Source of the DNA: Punica granatum
Taxonomy: Eukaryota; Streptophyta; Magnoliopsida; Myrtales; Lythraceae
Direction: 5' to 3'
NCBI RefSeq assembly: GCF_007655135.1
Contig: NC_045134.1
Coordinates: 5,228,982-5,292,981 of the forward strand
DNA length: 64,000 bases
The position numbers and the translations under genes are program-made. How positions within the stretch are numbered: the stretch's first letter is position 1; every line of letters starts with the position of its first letter. Under the pieces are notes generated by a model. That model ran no database searches. It was not told the DNA's origin and saw only the letters and a program-made list of their open reading frames with translations. This document shows, one piece after another, positions 35,336 to 46,890 of the stretch.

Positions 35336-37561
35336 ATGGCTGTCAGGAAGACTATATCGTGGAAATCTATCGTCCCGGGGTGCTACAGGCCCGAGACAAA
35401 GAAGCCCAAGAAGCAAGTCACGAAGCAGAGCTCGTTCCAGAGGATATCCATATCGGACCTGAGCGACCCCAGCTCGATCACGACTCTCTCGGAGGACCTG
35501 TCTGTGTCACTTGCTGGGTCCAACCTCTATGCGTTCAACCTCCAGGAGCTCAAGGTGATCACGCAGAGCTTCTCGTCCAGCAACTTCCTTGGGGAGGGCG
35601 GATTCGGCCCTGTTCACAAGGGATTCATCGATGACAAGCTCCGGCCAGGCCTCAAGGCTCAGCCCGTGGCTGTGAAGCTCCTGGACTTGGAGGGCCTCCA
35701 AGGCCATAAGGAGTGGCTGGTGAGTAAAACATTGCCTTTTAGCAGCAATGGAAATCACAGCTCCTTTTTCTCGATAAGCATATCCTTTTGATTCCCTTAA
35801 TTCGGGATCTTAGATTCATAGGTGAAATGGGCTCTTTCCGACGTCATTATTTGCATCTCGAATGGCATTTATGGAAAAAACGATGATATATCCTCCTAAC
35901 GGTCGTCATCCATCTTTTTATGTTATCGAGCAGACGGAAGTGATTTTTCTCGGGCAACTGAGGCATCCCCACCTGGTGAAGTTGATCGGTTACTGCTGCG
36001 AGGACGAGCACCGGCTCCTAGTGTACGAGTACATGCCGCGAGGCAGCCTGGAAAATCAGCTCTTCAGAAGTGAGCCTTTTTCTTTGTTTCACAATTTAGC
36101 ATCCTACTTGCAGTGAATGAACTCGCATTTTCTGAAGGTTTAACTAAATCAAATCTACTCGTTATATCGTGTAGGATTCTCGGCTTCACTTCCTTGGTCG
36201 ACAAGAATGAAGATCGCTCTCGGGGCGGCAAAGGGCTTGGCTTTCTTACACGAGGCAGAGAAGCCAGTCATATACAGAGACTTCAAAGCATCAAACATCC
36301 TATTGGACTCGGTAAGCCTAAATTCAGTATTCATGAATTCTGCCTATTCATTAGAACTTTCAATCTCTTCCAGAACTTTTATGTTCTGTAGATGACTCAT
36401 TCCTAAATGGTTTTCCAACCGTATTCCAGGACTATACTGCTAAGCTCTCAGATTTCGGGCTTGCGAAGGACGGTCCAGAGGGAGACGACACACATGTATC
36501 CACCCGAGTCATGGGCACGCAAGGCTATGCTGCCCCCGAATACATCATGACAGGTAATTCATAGAAGTGCCTCTTTCTAGCTTCTGATAATAAATAACTA
36601 TTGCGGATATCAATCTCACGTGGAAAAAATGCATCAATATCCATTGGTTTATATGAGATTTAGGAATCACCACTTATCAGCTTGAACTTTTAAAAGGAAA
36701 TGGGTCCAAGCTCGTATGAGCACAATATGAAATTTTAATAATAACAGTAAGTACTTGCATACCATATCGCATGCCATTTGTTGGATTACGAAATAGTAGC
36801 TCGACATGGTGCCTCAATGTGATCTCATATTCCTATCAAACTCCACCCACTCGTCGTTGAAGTAGAGTTGTAAATAATAAATGTAGATATAAGATGACTC
36901 GGTCGCGGTCCACTTGGCTTAGGCTTCTATAGTCCATGGCTTAAAAATTATATCTTTCCAAATGTTCGAATGCAATTTCAAACTAATTTACTTGGTTTCA
37001 GGTCATCTAACGGCAATGAGCGATGTCTATAGCTTCGGAGTGGTGCTGCTGGAGCTCTTGACTGGAAGGAAGTCGGTGGACAAGAGCCGGCCACACCGAG
37101 AACAGAACCTCGTGGAGTGGGCCAGGCCCATGTTGAACGATGCACGGAAACTCAGCCGGATAATGGACCCAAGGCTTGAGGGTCAGTACTCGGAGACGGG
37201 GGCCAAGAAGGCGTCTGCACTGGCCTACCGGTGCCTGAGCCACCGGCCAAAGCAGAGGCCCACGATGCGCACTGTGGTCGAGATCTTGGAGCCCCTGAAG
37301 GACTTTGCTGACATTCCTATCGGGCCATTCGTGTACACGGCTCCAGTAGAAAGCGACTCGCCAAATGAAGATCATCATGCTAAGGAAGGGGAAAGGGAAG
37401 GGAAGAAAAGGAATGGGAATCACCACCACCACCACCATGGCCACAAGTCCCATTCGAGATCTCCAAAGTCTCCGATTTCCTCCGACAATTCACCAGTCCG
37501 CCACACCAAGCACAAGAGCGGTTTGCGGTCTCCATTGAGTGAGAAGGGAAGGGGAGCCTAG
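35336..37561 (+). CDS. RIPK: Receptor-like cytoplasmic kinase, RIPK/PBL-type (RLCK VII), 5 exons, 446 aa
   Basis: Exons 35336-35719, 35934-36069, 36175-36311, 36430-36553, 37002-37561; 1341 nt. Ser/Thr kinase expected at the plasma membrane, phosphorylating immune partners (Arabidopsis RIPK acts on RIN4). Seen: GEGGFG loop (residues 86-91), VAVK Lys114, YRDFKASN with catalytic Asp209, DFG Asp227 and [10 protein letters not shown]. The N-terminus [16 protein letters not shown] has no Gly2, so no N-myristoylation; Cys16 is a candidate S-acylation site. The tail after about residue 360 is charged and His/Ser-rich ([19 protein letters not shown]). The block [20 protein letters not shown] and the intact subdomains make the assignment strong. 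Several unused frames in 35251-35760 and 37007-37565 are shadows. Confidence 0.93.
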
Positions 37562-38244
37562 GCAATAGACCCTATAGAAGTAACTGTATAAAAGGACAGT
37601 ACTGTACATAGATACTGGCCCGAAGGTCGACCTGAATTGCACATCGTAGGCCATTGGGTCCATTACGTTAGGCGTCTTCAATCATATATATCCGTTACAT
37701 CGTGCAGTCCCACACCCTTTTATAAAGCGAAGCAATGCGATACAAACAGCTGCCCCGATTGATCAAGGAAAAATATCCAAGTTAGGATTTTTATTTTTCA
37801 TATAGGGAAGTTTTTGAAGTGCATGTAATTATTGATTATTGAGTGTAATTTTGAATTCAGATGGAAATAGAAGACAGACACAGATTCAAGGGATGGGTAT
37901 GGGAATCACCTACTCCTGATGATAAGAGGAACTAGCAAAGAAGAAAACCATTTTTTTTTTTGGTGAAATACAGCTAAGAAGTTTGAATATACTATTTTTA
38001 ATCATGTTTTAATCATATGGGTCATGAAAATAATTTTAAGAGCATAAAGTTTCATTTTTCCAAGTGGAGCAAGATTAGGTCCCCCGATCTTTGACTCCCT
38101 TTACATGTTCATCCTTAATTGGCTTTCCCTCCATCAAATCCTCAAATCTCCACGAGCTGTTAAAATAGTCCCTTCCATCCGGTCCTCCTCCCTGTTGTTG
38201 CTAACTCATTATCTTGCTCTCATTTCTTATTATTTGGATGCCCT
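37562..38244. other. 3' UTR of the kinase and intergenic sequence
   Basis: The first about 150-200 bp are probably 3' UTR. The rest is AT-rich spacer with no gene or repeat recognised. Confidence 0.4.
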
Positions 38245-38252
38245 GTGACCAC

Positions 38253-38829
38253 TCATCGGTTGCGGATACCCTATATTTTTCACTATATCCGGATCCTACC
38301 CTGTAAGGGATAAGTTCCAAGATTTTGGAACCGGACCCTACCTTATTGAATCCTGGAACCGGAACCTACCCGGAACCTGTATTATACCACAGGTTCTGGA
38401 TACCCAATTAGAACCTGTAAATTTTTTTCTCTTGTTAAATAAAATCGAAAATGTCACATACATAATCAATAATCACGCCAAATAGAATATCAACAAAATT
38501 TAGATTAATTGACAACAACAAAAAAATAATGTATCTCATCAATCCATCGACAAAATTAAACATTCATATTACGGTCTCACACAACAAAGTGCCTATGTTC
38601 TGATTCATTCAAGAAGACAGTAACTTTACTCTTTCCTCTTTTTTGTTTTTAATAAATAACCGGTTTCAAGTACTCTGTAGACAGGAACTAAAACCGGAAT
38701 CGATTTTCACCGGTTCCTGATTTTAATACCCGGAACTTACCCAATTTTCAATACGAGCTACCCGAATCGTACCCTAACGGGTAGGTTCCGATCGGTTCCG
38801 GGTATACCCAGTACCCATGCACACCCCTA
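38253..38829. mobile_element. hAT-like non-autonomous element
   Basis: The right end TGCACACCCCTA is the complement of the common hAT-type start TAGGGGTGTGCA. The flanks GTGACCAC (38245-38252) and GTGATCAC (38830-38837) match at 7 of 8 positions, consistent with an 8-bp target duplication. The interior has repeated GGAACCGG / ACCCGGAACC / GGGTAGGTTCC units on both sides. The left terminus is degraded. No transposase. Confidence 0.55.
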
Positions 38830-39110
38830 GTGATCACCATTGCGCGATTGCTACAAGACGTTCTACCTAGATAATACATCATCATCAAATTAAAAGAAAA
38901 TCACCGAAGCCGTTGGTTAGAACTCCAATGAGGTTTCAACCAATGACAATCACACAAACTACATGCAGGACGAGGAGATCATCCAGCTTAGGCACGGCTA
39001 AGCCTAGATCACCATTGCATAAGCCATCGACTGCTACAAGATGTTCCACCTAGATAACACATCATCATCAAATTCAAACCGCAACTACTGGTTAGAATTC
39101 CACAACGAAA
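38830..39110. repeat. Direct duplication, about 100-bp units, 176-bp period
   Basis: The GATCACCATTGC block, CTACAAGA(C/T)GTTC(T/C)ACC and TAGATAA(T/C)ACATCATCATC occur at about 38832-38892 and again at about 39008-39068, with further similarity (TTGGTTAGAACTCCA / CTGGTTAGAATTCCA). The hAT-like element sits at the edge of the first unit. Confidence 0.7.
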
Positions 39111-39865
39111 ACAGTGTCCAGAGACTGAGGACCAAAATGCTAATCTCAAAAGATGTGTGCCATCCGAGACTTCCTAGCTTGACGAGAAGAAAAAACTCTG
39201 CCATTCCAAAAAGTCAAAAGTTAGGAGTGCCATTCTGCGCATGAAAGTCAACTGAGATGAAGGCTTTGATCTGATCAGATATTTTACATTGAACAGACGG
39301 GCCCACAAATTATGCTTTTCAAAGTCAACGGAAGAAGCGACCTTCCATTTGAATATGTCTTGGCGGCCAAGGAAAAGACGACCGGCCCTTTAGGACGGTA
39401 TGACAATGTCCGAAGCAACCTGAAAACGGTACTGCCATCCAAATGATGTTGCCGGGAAAGAAACCCGACTGCAACAGCCCTCGTACCTATCGAACGGAAT
39501 GTTGCTCGACTTGCCACGTACTAGAAGATTGATTTTTCGAGAAAAACATTTCATGTTAATGCTCAGGAACAAATGTCTTTGACTGACATACCAATACTGT
39601 CTTTGCTGTCGAACTAAATACACGTCTTGCGGTATCCATCAAATGGTGCGGGGAAGTTCAAATAGAAGACATTCGCCGGGGGACCACGTGACTTCAGATC
39701 TAAATGTCCTTATAAAACCTCAAAAACTTCTTTACCTAATTTTGCCCCCTCATGGGTATATAAGAAAAAAAATTGTTGTGAAAACACAGTAAGTTAGTTT
39801 ATATTGATGAGATTCCTTGAATGTCGGGGAACCAACTGTTAAAAGAGTATACCGGAACAATTCCA
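39111..39865. other. Downstream region of the CysRS gene
   Basis: Contains the 3' UTR side of the minus-strand CysRS gene. Minus-strand frames at 39284-39623 are open but resemble no family I know and lack splice context. A G-box CACGTG occurs near 39685. Confidence 0.35.
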
Positions 39866-42800
39866 TCAGGTGGACGTCTTAGGCTGTTGTTGACCATTCG
39901 GTTCTTGAGCAGCAGACGACTTTGGCTGTTGTTGATCATTCAGTTCTTGGGCGGCAGACGACTTTGGCTGTTGTTGATCATCCAGTTCTTGGGTGGTAGA
40001 CGACTCTGGCTGTTGTTGATCATTCGGTTCTTGGGCGGCCGATGACTTTGGCTGTTGTTGATCGTTCGGTTCTTGGGGGAAGGTAGGGACGCAGGGTCTC
40101 CACACAGTCTCCTTGCCCAAGTCCATGAGTGCGATCCCTTTTGCAGTCAAATCGGCCCTTATCTGATCGCTCTTCGCAAATTCTTTATTTGCTCTTGCTT
40201 GAACTCTCTCCTCGATAAGCCTCGAAATGTCAGCTTCCTCCAACCCAGCTCTCTTCAATGCCTTTCGCTTAAACTCTGCAAGAACCTACCAGGTCCCAAC
40301 CAAAGAAAATTGTCAATTTCTTCCTATCACTGAAAAGTAAACAGGAAGTTTCCTCCTCTTGATTCTTTAAATTTCTCCAGTTTATCGAAAACTCTTTATC
40401 TTTGAAAGCAAAGGAAACAGGTAAATATTGTTGTAAATTTCACTTCTACCAATATTTTGGATCATTAAAAATTCCTGGGTGACTCCAAACTTTAATCTAA
40501 ACATCAAAACAGGATTACAAACAAGGAAAATTTTCACATTTTCCTTTTAAATTACGTCTGCTTGTGGAATCTTCTGGTTCTTATTAATTTTCATCTCTTA
40601 AAACCAAATGAATTGGGGAAAAAAATGGATCATACTGTATTCACAAGATATCTCGGATCATAAAACGTCTCTAATAGATAATCCAACAGATTGCCTTCCC
40701 CTATGTTTCCTAGTTCCTAAGGAAGAGAAAACTGGAGGATTTGCCCAAGTTCATTAAATCCAGACTGCATCAAAATCAACTTACCTCCTCATAGGTGAGA
40801 GGCAGGAGCAGCCCTAAAATTTCAAGAACCTCCTTAAGTTGTGTTTCGATATCTCTCAGGGACTGAACTACAGCTAATTGCTGCTGTTTCTGCTGCTTCT
40901 TCTTAAGGGTGTTCAAGTTGCTATTTATGAACTTCAAGGCATCTTGAAATGCACCAGTGAGTATGTGAGAAGTGTTGAGGTCATCCGACATTTTGCCATA
41001 AAATTCACTCCGGACCTTGTTTATGCACTCCTGAGCTGCAGGAAGCACCTTCACGGGCTTGTTTTTGGGTTGCTCATTACCTTCTTGTTTAAATGACGCC
41101 AAAGCATCTTCACAGTCTTTCAGTGTCTACCAATAAACACATATTAAAGCTTTTAGTAAGTGGTCTAACTTAAACCTATGAAAGCATGGGCTTTAATATC
41201 AGGATAAAAGAGTCTAATAATTGATACAATCCATCAAATAAAAATTCTTCTTTAAATAATTAGTAAAGCTTCAGATCTGAAAACTACATTTATAGATATG
41301 AGTGCGTTTTTTGTCTGTGTGCATGCGCGTGCACGCATGTGGGAGCTATTTACGTCTTAAACCAAACCAGGACACCTTGGTTGATGCACCCTAAAAGTAA
41401 AGTCATTTATGTCTCGAATTATATAGATAAGGATATTGCACCTGGTATATGTAATAAACAGCATCTGAGGACCCTTCCAGCTGCAAAAGGGAATAGTTGA
41501 GAGGAGATCGATAGTGTGCACTTATCAGAAAGTGCCTCAGGGCCAATGGATGGTATCGCTCAGTGATCTATGAGAAAACATATAATAAAATTAGGAGACA
41601 TAATATCAATCAATTAACAAAGGAGAAATAATTTTCACTTACATCACGAATCGTGAAGAAATTCCCAAGAGATTTTGACATTTTCTCATTGTTATTTGTT
41701 ACATGACCATTGTGCATCCAGTAATTGATGTGGGTCTCTGGACATGCCGCACGGCTCTGGGCTATCTCATTCTCGTGGTGTGGGAATATCAAGTCGATTC
41801 CACCACCATGAATATCAAACTTGTGGGAAAGGTAATGAGCACTCATTGCACTGCATTCTATGTGCCACCCCGGCCTTCCTGGGCCCCATGGGCTCTCCCA
41901 GCTTGGCTCACCAGGCTTTGCAGCCTGAGATATGCATTGATTTATATAATCAGCAAAACTTTTCATTTGGCAACTAGGAAACCAAGCTTGACAGACCGAC
42001 ACTTAGCCTCAACCAGATTCACATGAACTGCTGAACCAGGCAATCTCTGGCCACCACCACAAAAGGTGGGCAAAAGCCTGAACCAGCCAAATCCGATCTC
42101 ACCTAAAGCAGATTTAGCCTCTCCCAGGCCCAAGCTAGACCTTCACAAGACTTAGTAAGGTTTCAAAATTCTTCAGGAAACTGCTCAAGGTCTCTTTAAC
42201 TATCTTTAAGAAAGAGGGAGATCGCCATTTATTACCTTCCACAAAGCAAAATCTGCAGGGTCCCGTTTTCGTGAGTCTACTGCAACGCGCTCGCCAGCTC
42301 TATGATTTTCAACCCTCTGCCTTGACAATTGCCCATAGTCCAGGCTTCTGTCAACAGAGAAGAACACGTCTCCATCAACTACGTAGGCACAACCATTATC
42401 AATAATCTGCTGAATCATGGCCTTGATCTGTTCCATGTGGTCGGAAACGCGGGGCTGGTGAGTGGGAGTAAAGCACTGGAGATCATCCATGTCCTTACGG
42501 TATTCTTGGCAAAAACGGTCACTTAAGGACAAGGGATTCTCCCCTTTTTCGTTGGCCCGATTAATTATCTGCATATTAGAAGAAAAATCAATTAAAAGGC
42601 CGATTTACTCATTTTAGAAGCAATAAAAACATAAATACAACTGAAATTATGCAGAGAATCTTTGAGGGAATAATTATTACAGAAAATGGGAAAATGGCTA
42701 CTAAAACCACAAGAAGTTTGGAGCAAATTATGGGATTTACCTTGTCATCAACATCGGTGAAGTTACGTACATAATTAACTTCATATCCCAAGTGTAGTAG

Positions 42801-43323
42801 ATATCTGCATTAAGTTCATATTAATCACTTTTACACTGTTATGAAGATATATCAAATCTGATTAAGCTTATGCCCAAAAAAGAATTACAGTGCTAAATAG
42901 ATACTTTGCCGAGAATCATGCCTTTCCCTAAGCACATAGATTCCTTCTATCAGAAACTCCACATATAAACAGATATAATGATTGCCCTGTATTCAAACCA
43001 ATAATGCGGGCATATCTATCTCGGCTAATTATCCAAGCTAACAACCGAATCATAGGCAAATTGCGAAGAATGCAATGCATCACGCGCACAGGCATAAAAA
43101 TATTACAAATAAAACAATTCAATTCTGCTTATCGATGATGTATGGACCTGTAAAGGAGGTCGAAAGCGACGGCGGCCCGAGCGTGGCCGAGATGGCTGAA
43201 ATCGTAAGCTGTGATCCCGCAGACGTACATGCCCACCTTGCCCTCCACCAGGGGCTGCAGCACTTCCTTCTGCTGCGTCATCGAATTGTACACCTTCAAC
43301 TCCTCCTTCCTGTTATTCCCCAT
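39866..43323 (-). CDS. Cysteinyl-tRNA synthetase, cytosolic-type, 7 exons, 580 aa
   Basis: Exons in transcript order: first coding exon up to 43148, then 42741-42804, 42236-42568, 41643-41924, 41442-41567, 40785-41126, 39866-40285. Charges tRNA-Cys with cysteine (class I synthetase). Seen: HLGH (HIGH motif, residues 44-47) in [24 protein letters not shown], the zinc-ligand region with CSAMS and HHENE, and KMSKSLGNF (KMSKS loop). I chose [18 protein letters not shown] as the start because it fits the usual cytosolic beginning; the frame stays open to an upstream ATG at 43540-43542 that would add 73 residues. The C-terminus carries five [18 protein letters not shown] repeats, absent from the family core. 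Confidence 0.93.
39869..40075 (-). repeat. Coding minisatellite in the CysRS C-terminus (5 x 42 bp)
   Basis: Five tandem units of 42 bp encode Gln/Pro/Ser-rich 14-mers ([56 protein letters not shown], then a 13-residue last unit). Units differ by point changes only and stay in frame up to the stop codon at 39866-39868. Confidence 0.9.
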
Positions 43324-43600
43324 CTCTCGATTCTCCCTCAACTGCCCGTAAAACCCAAACTGGAGAAATTGCCATGAACGGGACATTGTAAAACCAACCA
43401 TCCGAACACCAACACGATGCGTGCTCAAGGCAAACTGAGTGAAGGACATTATAGCGTTCAGCTGATTAAGAGTATACCTGATGGAGCAGCAGAGGAAGAG
43501 AGATCCGACGAGACTGAGGCGGAGACTCGATGGAGAAGACAAACAAGGCCTAGGGTTTTTTGATTTCTCAATTTTTCTTTTTGCTTTTTCTTTTCTACCC
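43324..43600 (-). promoter_or_regulatory. CysRS 5' leader with candidate 118-nt intron, uORF and alternative start
   Basis: On the minus strand CAG|GTATAC (donor at 43477) and TTTCTCCAG|TTTGGG (acceptor ending at 43360) bound a 118-nt candidate intron. Spliced, the ATG at 43542 opens only a uORF of about 29 codons and the main ATG at 43323 is used. Unspliced, the same ATG reads in frame into the enzyme and adds 73 residues ([19 protein letters not shown]...), Ser/Arg-rich and poor in acidic residues like an organelle presequence. Confidence 0.5.
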
Positions 43601-43716
43601 TTTCTTATATTTTCCCCCCAAAAATAAATAAATATATATATATATATATATAGAGACTAGAGAGAGAGAAATTTAAATTAATTAATTATGGAATACCAAA
43701 AAAAAAAAAAGAAATC

Positions 43717-43797
43717 GTCGCCTGAGAGATTCGAACTCTCGCGGGGAAACCCCATGTACTTAGCAGGCACACGCCTTAACCACTCGGCCAAAGCGAC
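43717..43797 (-). tRNA. tRNA-Ser (anticodon GCU)
   Basis: The 81-nt minus-strand sequence begins GTCGCTTTGGCCGAGTGG and ends CTCAGGCGAC, so the acceptor stem pairs fully. The anticodon loop CTGCTAA gives GCU. There is a long variable arm (GGGGTTTCCCC) typical of tRNA-Ser, and T-arm text GAGTTCGAATCTC (B box). No intron. A T-run follows immediately downstream (43698-43712 on the complement) as a Pol III terminator. CCA is not encoded, as usual in plants. Confidence 0.95.
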
Positions 43798-45960
43798 GGT
43801 TGGTGCTCTATGCTTAGATCCAAAATTATTTGTAACTTATTCTTTTAGTTTTTTTACCATTACCAAAATGTACTGTTTTATATATAGTTACTGGCTCACT
43901 TTCACTTTCCGATATTTACTTATAACTCATTATTCTAATTAATTACAGCCATAAATAATTAATATAGGATATATTGATAATTTTCACTTAAATAACGTCG
44001 TACTCACTCAGCCACTTCTCCCTCTTCTTCCACCCTGCCTCTCCTATGGATTCTGACCGTCCATTTCTTCTTGCTCAAAAAGGAACTTCCGTTTCTTCAA
44101 CTTTGGGGGTGGGGGGTAAAAGAAACGCCCCTTCTGATAAAAAAAAAAAAATCCAAACGGCCCATTTGCTTCCTTTTTCTAACTATTGGCCGGTTTCTTT
44201 TCTGTGTTAAACTCAAATTATCTTTTCTAAGAAATTATGACCTTTAAACTATATATTTATTTATCAATAATAGTTGTATTGTTATTTCAAGAAATCAATG
44301 TATTGAATAATTTAAAAAGTATGTCATCGCCGTGCGTAGCGCGGGCACAGACTCTAATATGATGAAGCGGCACGATAAGTCATGTTGATCAGCATCTTAC
44401 CATAGACATCTTACTTTTAAAACAAGGGTGAGTAATAGTGCCGTGACACGACAACACCTTACAAATCGTTTTGGTGGAACTAATTTTGCAAAATATTTTC
44501 AAAAGTTATCTATCATTCGCGAATTTTTGAAGCACTACCTTTTATTTTGTCACTAAAAGCAAGTGATACACTCTTTCCAAAATTCTTTTCTAAAAAGGAG
44601 AGGTCAAAATTTCAGCTTTGTCAAGCTTCTTGACGAAGTTAAGGTTCTTCTCATCTCACCAGCCAATCTTTATGATATCACGGTGTACTAAATCGCGTCG
44701 AAAACAGCTATGCTATAATGTAAACAAGGATGTCCCGACCTAAGAAAATGAAAGGTGTCAACTATTATCGACTAGTGATCTCCGTAGCCCTTTCGATGTA
44801 TTGCCATTAAAGAGAGCATGGTCGATAGCCCCGTACTTACGGAGCCTCAGCCCCGATTCCGAATGATATATTGGGCCTAGCTGATAAAGCTCAGCTGGGC
44901 ATGGACAATGTAATGAGTCCAGCTCCTCCCAGCCCAACAAAAACATTAAAAAAATTTCACAAATACATTATATCAAGGATGATATTGAACGCATTCCATA
45001 CGGGAGAAAATCTCGGCTGCCTCTCCCATGAGACATCATCCATTCATTTGTCAATGTTCTTATTGACTGCTCATATCCCGAGAGCAAAGTGACAAATTCG
45101 GGTATCCAAGTCGGTGGCAATGGTAGAGAGAGAGAGAGAGAGAGAGAGAGAGTAAAGATGCGCCGTGTGTATGCGAGAGAATGAGCAGAAAACGCGTCGG
45201 CTCTCTCTAACGAGTATTCTTCAGTTCGGTGAAATGAAAGTGACGATGGAAATTGGGAGGGCGTGCGGCATTTGTGCAAGGTTTTCTGTGAACAGATTGT
45301 CTGGCAGATTTGATTTTCTTTTTTCAAATTCTTCATATTTCATTAAATTATAATTTACATTTTTTCATTTACGAAGGATCGTTAATGTGCCTAATACAAT
45401 AAAATATAAATTTTAACAATTAATAAAAGGGTTGCAAACAGTTTCTTACCACGCGAAGCCAATACGTAATCGCTCAGTTAACAGACGATATATATTACTG
45501 TGCGGGATCTTCTTTCTCAAATTATTTATTATTATTATTGTTACTTTAGATTTGTGGAGCGTATAGTGAGGAGTGAGCCAGCAGAATTAGTGGCTGCCTC
45601 AATTAGTGGCACACTACGCGGCTTTGCAATGCGGGCCCCACACTTTTTAACTTTTGTGTACTGTGTTTGCTTTGTCCACACGGTGACCCTTTTTAGAATT
45701 GAGATGGGATCAAGCGAACCCACGACGGTCTCCAACAACTCTCCATATGTTGGCATGTTCCCGTGCTATAATATGCAATCCGCGTTATACTACAGGTTCT
45801 TCGACTCGTGTTTACCGTGATCATCGAATATTGCCGAATGTGGATAGTCACGGAGAAATGATAACATATGTGCCTACCGAATAGAGTATGAAATTTCGGT
45901 TGTCAAGAAGAGCTCGAGAGCGTCAGTTTATGAATCTAGATTGGTTCGAAATTTGATTCT
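43798..45960. other. Intergenic; Helitron-like terminus and GA repeat
   Basis: No gene. At 44328-44358 the sequence CGCCGTGCGTAGCGCGGGC, then ACAGACT and CTAA before T, looks like a Helitron 3' end (GC hairpin plus CTAA). A (GA)n microsatellite lies at 45127-45152. Open frames at 44758-45880 have no recognisable domain. Confidence 0.4.
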
Positions 45961-45969
45961 CAAGTTTCT

Positions 45970-46890
45970 TTTTCTAGGCTAAAATGATCTAATAACTCCA
46001 TGAACCAGTCCAAACAAACCATTTACTTAAAACATTTATAGAAATTACTTTATCACAGTTTTATGAAAAAATTCGAACCCGACATCTTATAGAAGATATT
46101 AAATCTTATTCTAAAATCCCAATAACCCAATTAACCTAGTCCAAGCAATGCACCAACCTTTGGACCTACGATGTAGCCTGTGTGTTTCTCTTTTGTATTG
46201 CTCTTAACAACTTTCAACTCGAATCTCGATTTTCTAACCGAGCGAATTAAAACGATCAGTTGTTGAAAAGAATCTATTCGACAAGAAGATGATGTAACGC
46301 AGTAGTACATGCTCTTATCCGATAATTGAGAAGTTACAGATTCGATACTCATTATTAAAATATTTATATTTTTTTATTAATTATTAGATATTTTATTTTA
46401 TTGTACTAAATTTGATTTTTAAATTTTCTTTTAATGTGGTAATCCGATTTTTCTAGGCTAAGATAACCTAATAACTGCCTGAGCGAGTCCAGGCATACCA
46501 TTTACTTTATACTTATACCTAAATCATTGGTAACTTCTTACAACATTTTGAAGAGATTCGAACTCAAAATTCTTAAAAAATATTAAATCTTATTCTCAAA
46601 TCCCAAAAACCCAAATAAACCTAGTCCAAGCAATGCCCCAACCTTTGGACCAACCATTTAGCCTGGACAATCTCTTTTTGGATTGTTCTACCAATATTCA
46701 ACCCGAATCTCGATTTTCTAACCGAGAAAATTGGAACGAGTAGTAGCTAGAGAAAATATACTCGAGAGAAAGGGACGTACCAATAGCGCATTAGAATAAT
46801 TTTCAAATTTGATATTCGTTATGAAATTATTTATACTTTTTTATTAATTATTAAAATTTTTATTTTATTATACTAAATCAATATATCTCT
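45970..46890. repeat. Tandem pair of about 450-bp units with tRNA-like (SINE-like) segments
   Basis: Two head-to-tail units, about 45970-46420 and 46445-46890. Both contain AGGCTAA(A/G)AT, AATAACT(C/G)C, TATTAAATCTTATTCT, CCTAGTCCAAGCAATGC, AACCTTTGGACC, CGAATCTCGATTTTCTAACC and an ending TTTTTTATTAATTATTA. The first unit has a tRNA-like stretch (GTAACGCAGTAGTACATGC, then ACAGATTCGATACTC) resembling A and B boxes; it is degraded in the second. Confidence 0.7.

Noticed and set aside
39284..39623. Overlapping minus-strand frames downstream of CysRS
   Set aside because: Two competing frames with no recognised domain, no conserved motif and no splice support.
44968..45336. 122-codon minus-strand frame
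   Set aside because: It translates the (GA)n microsatellite (LSLSLSLSL) and has no domain.
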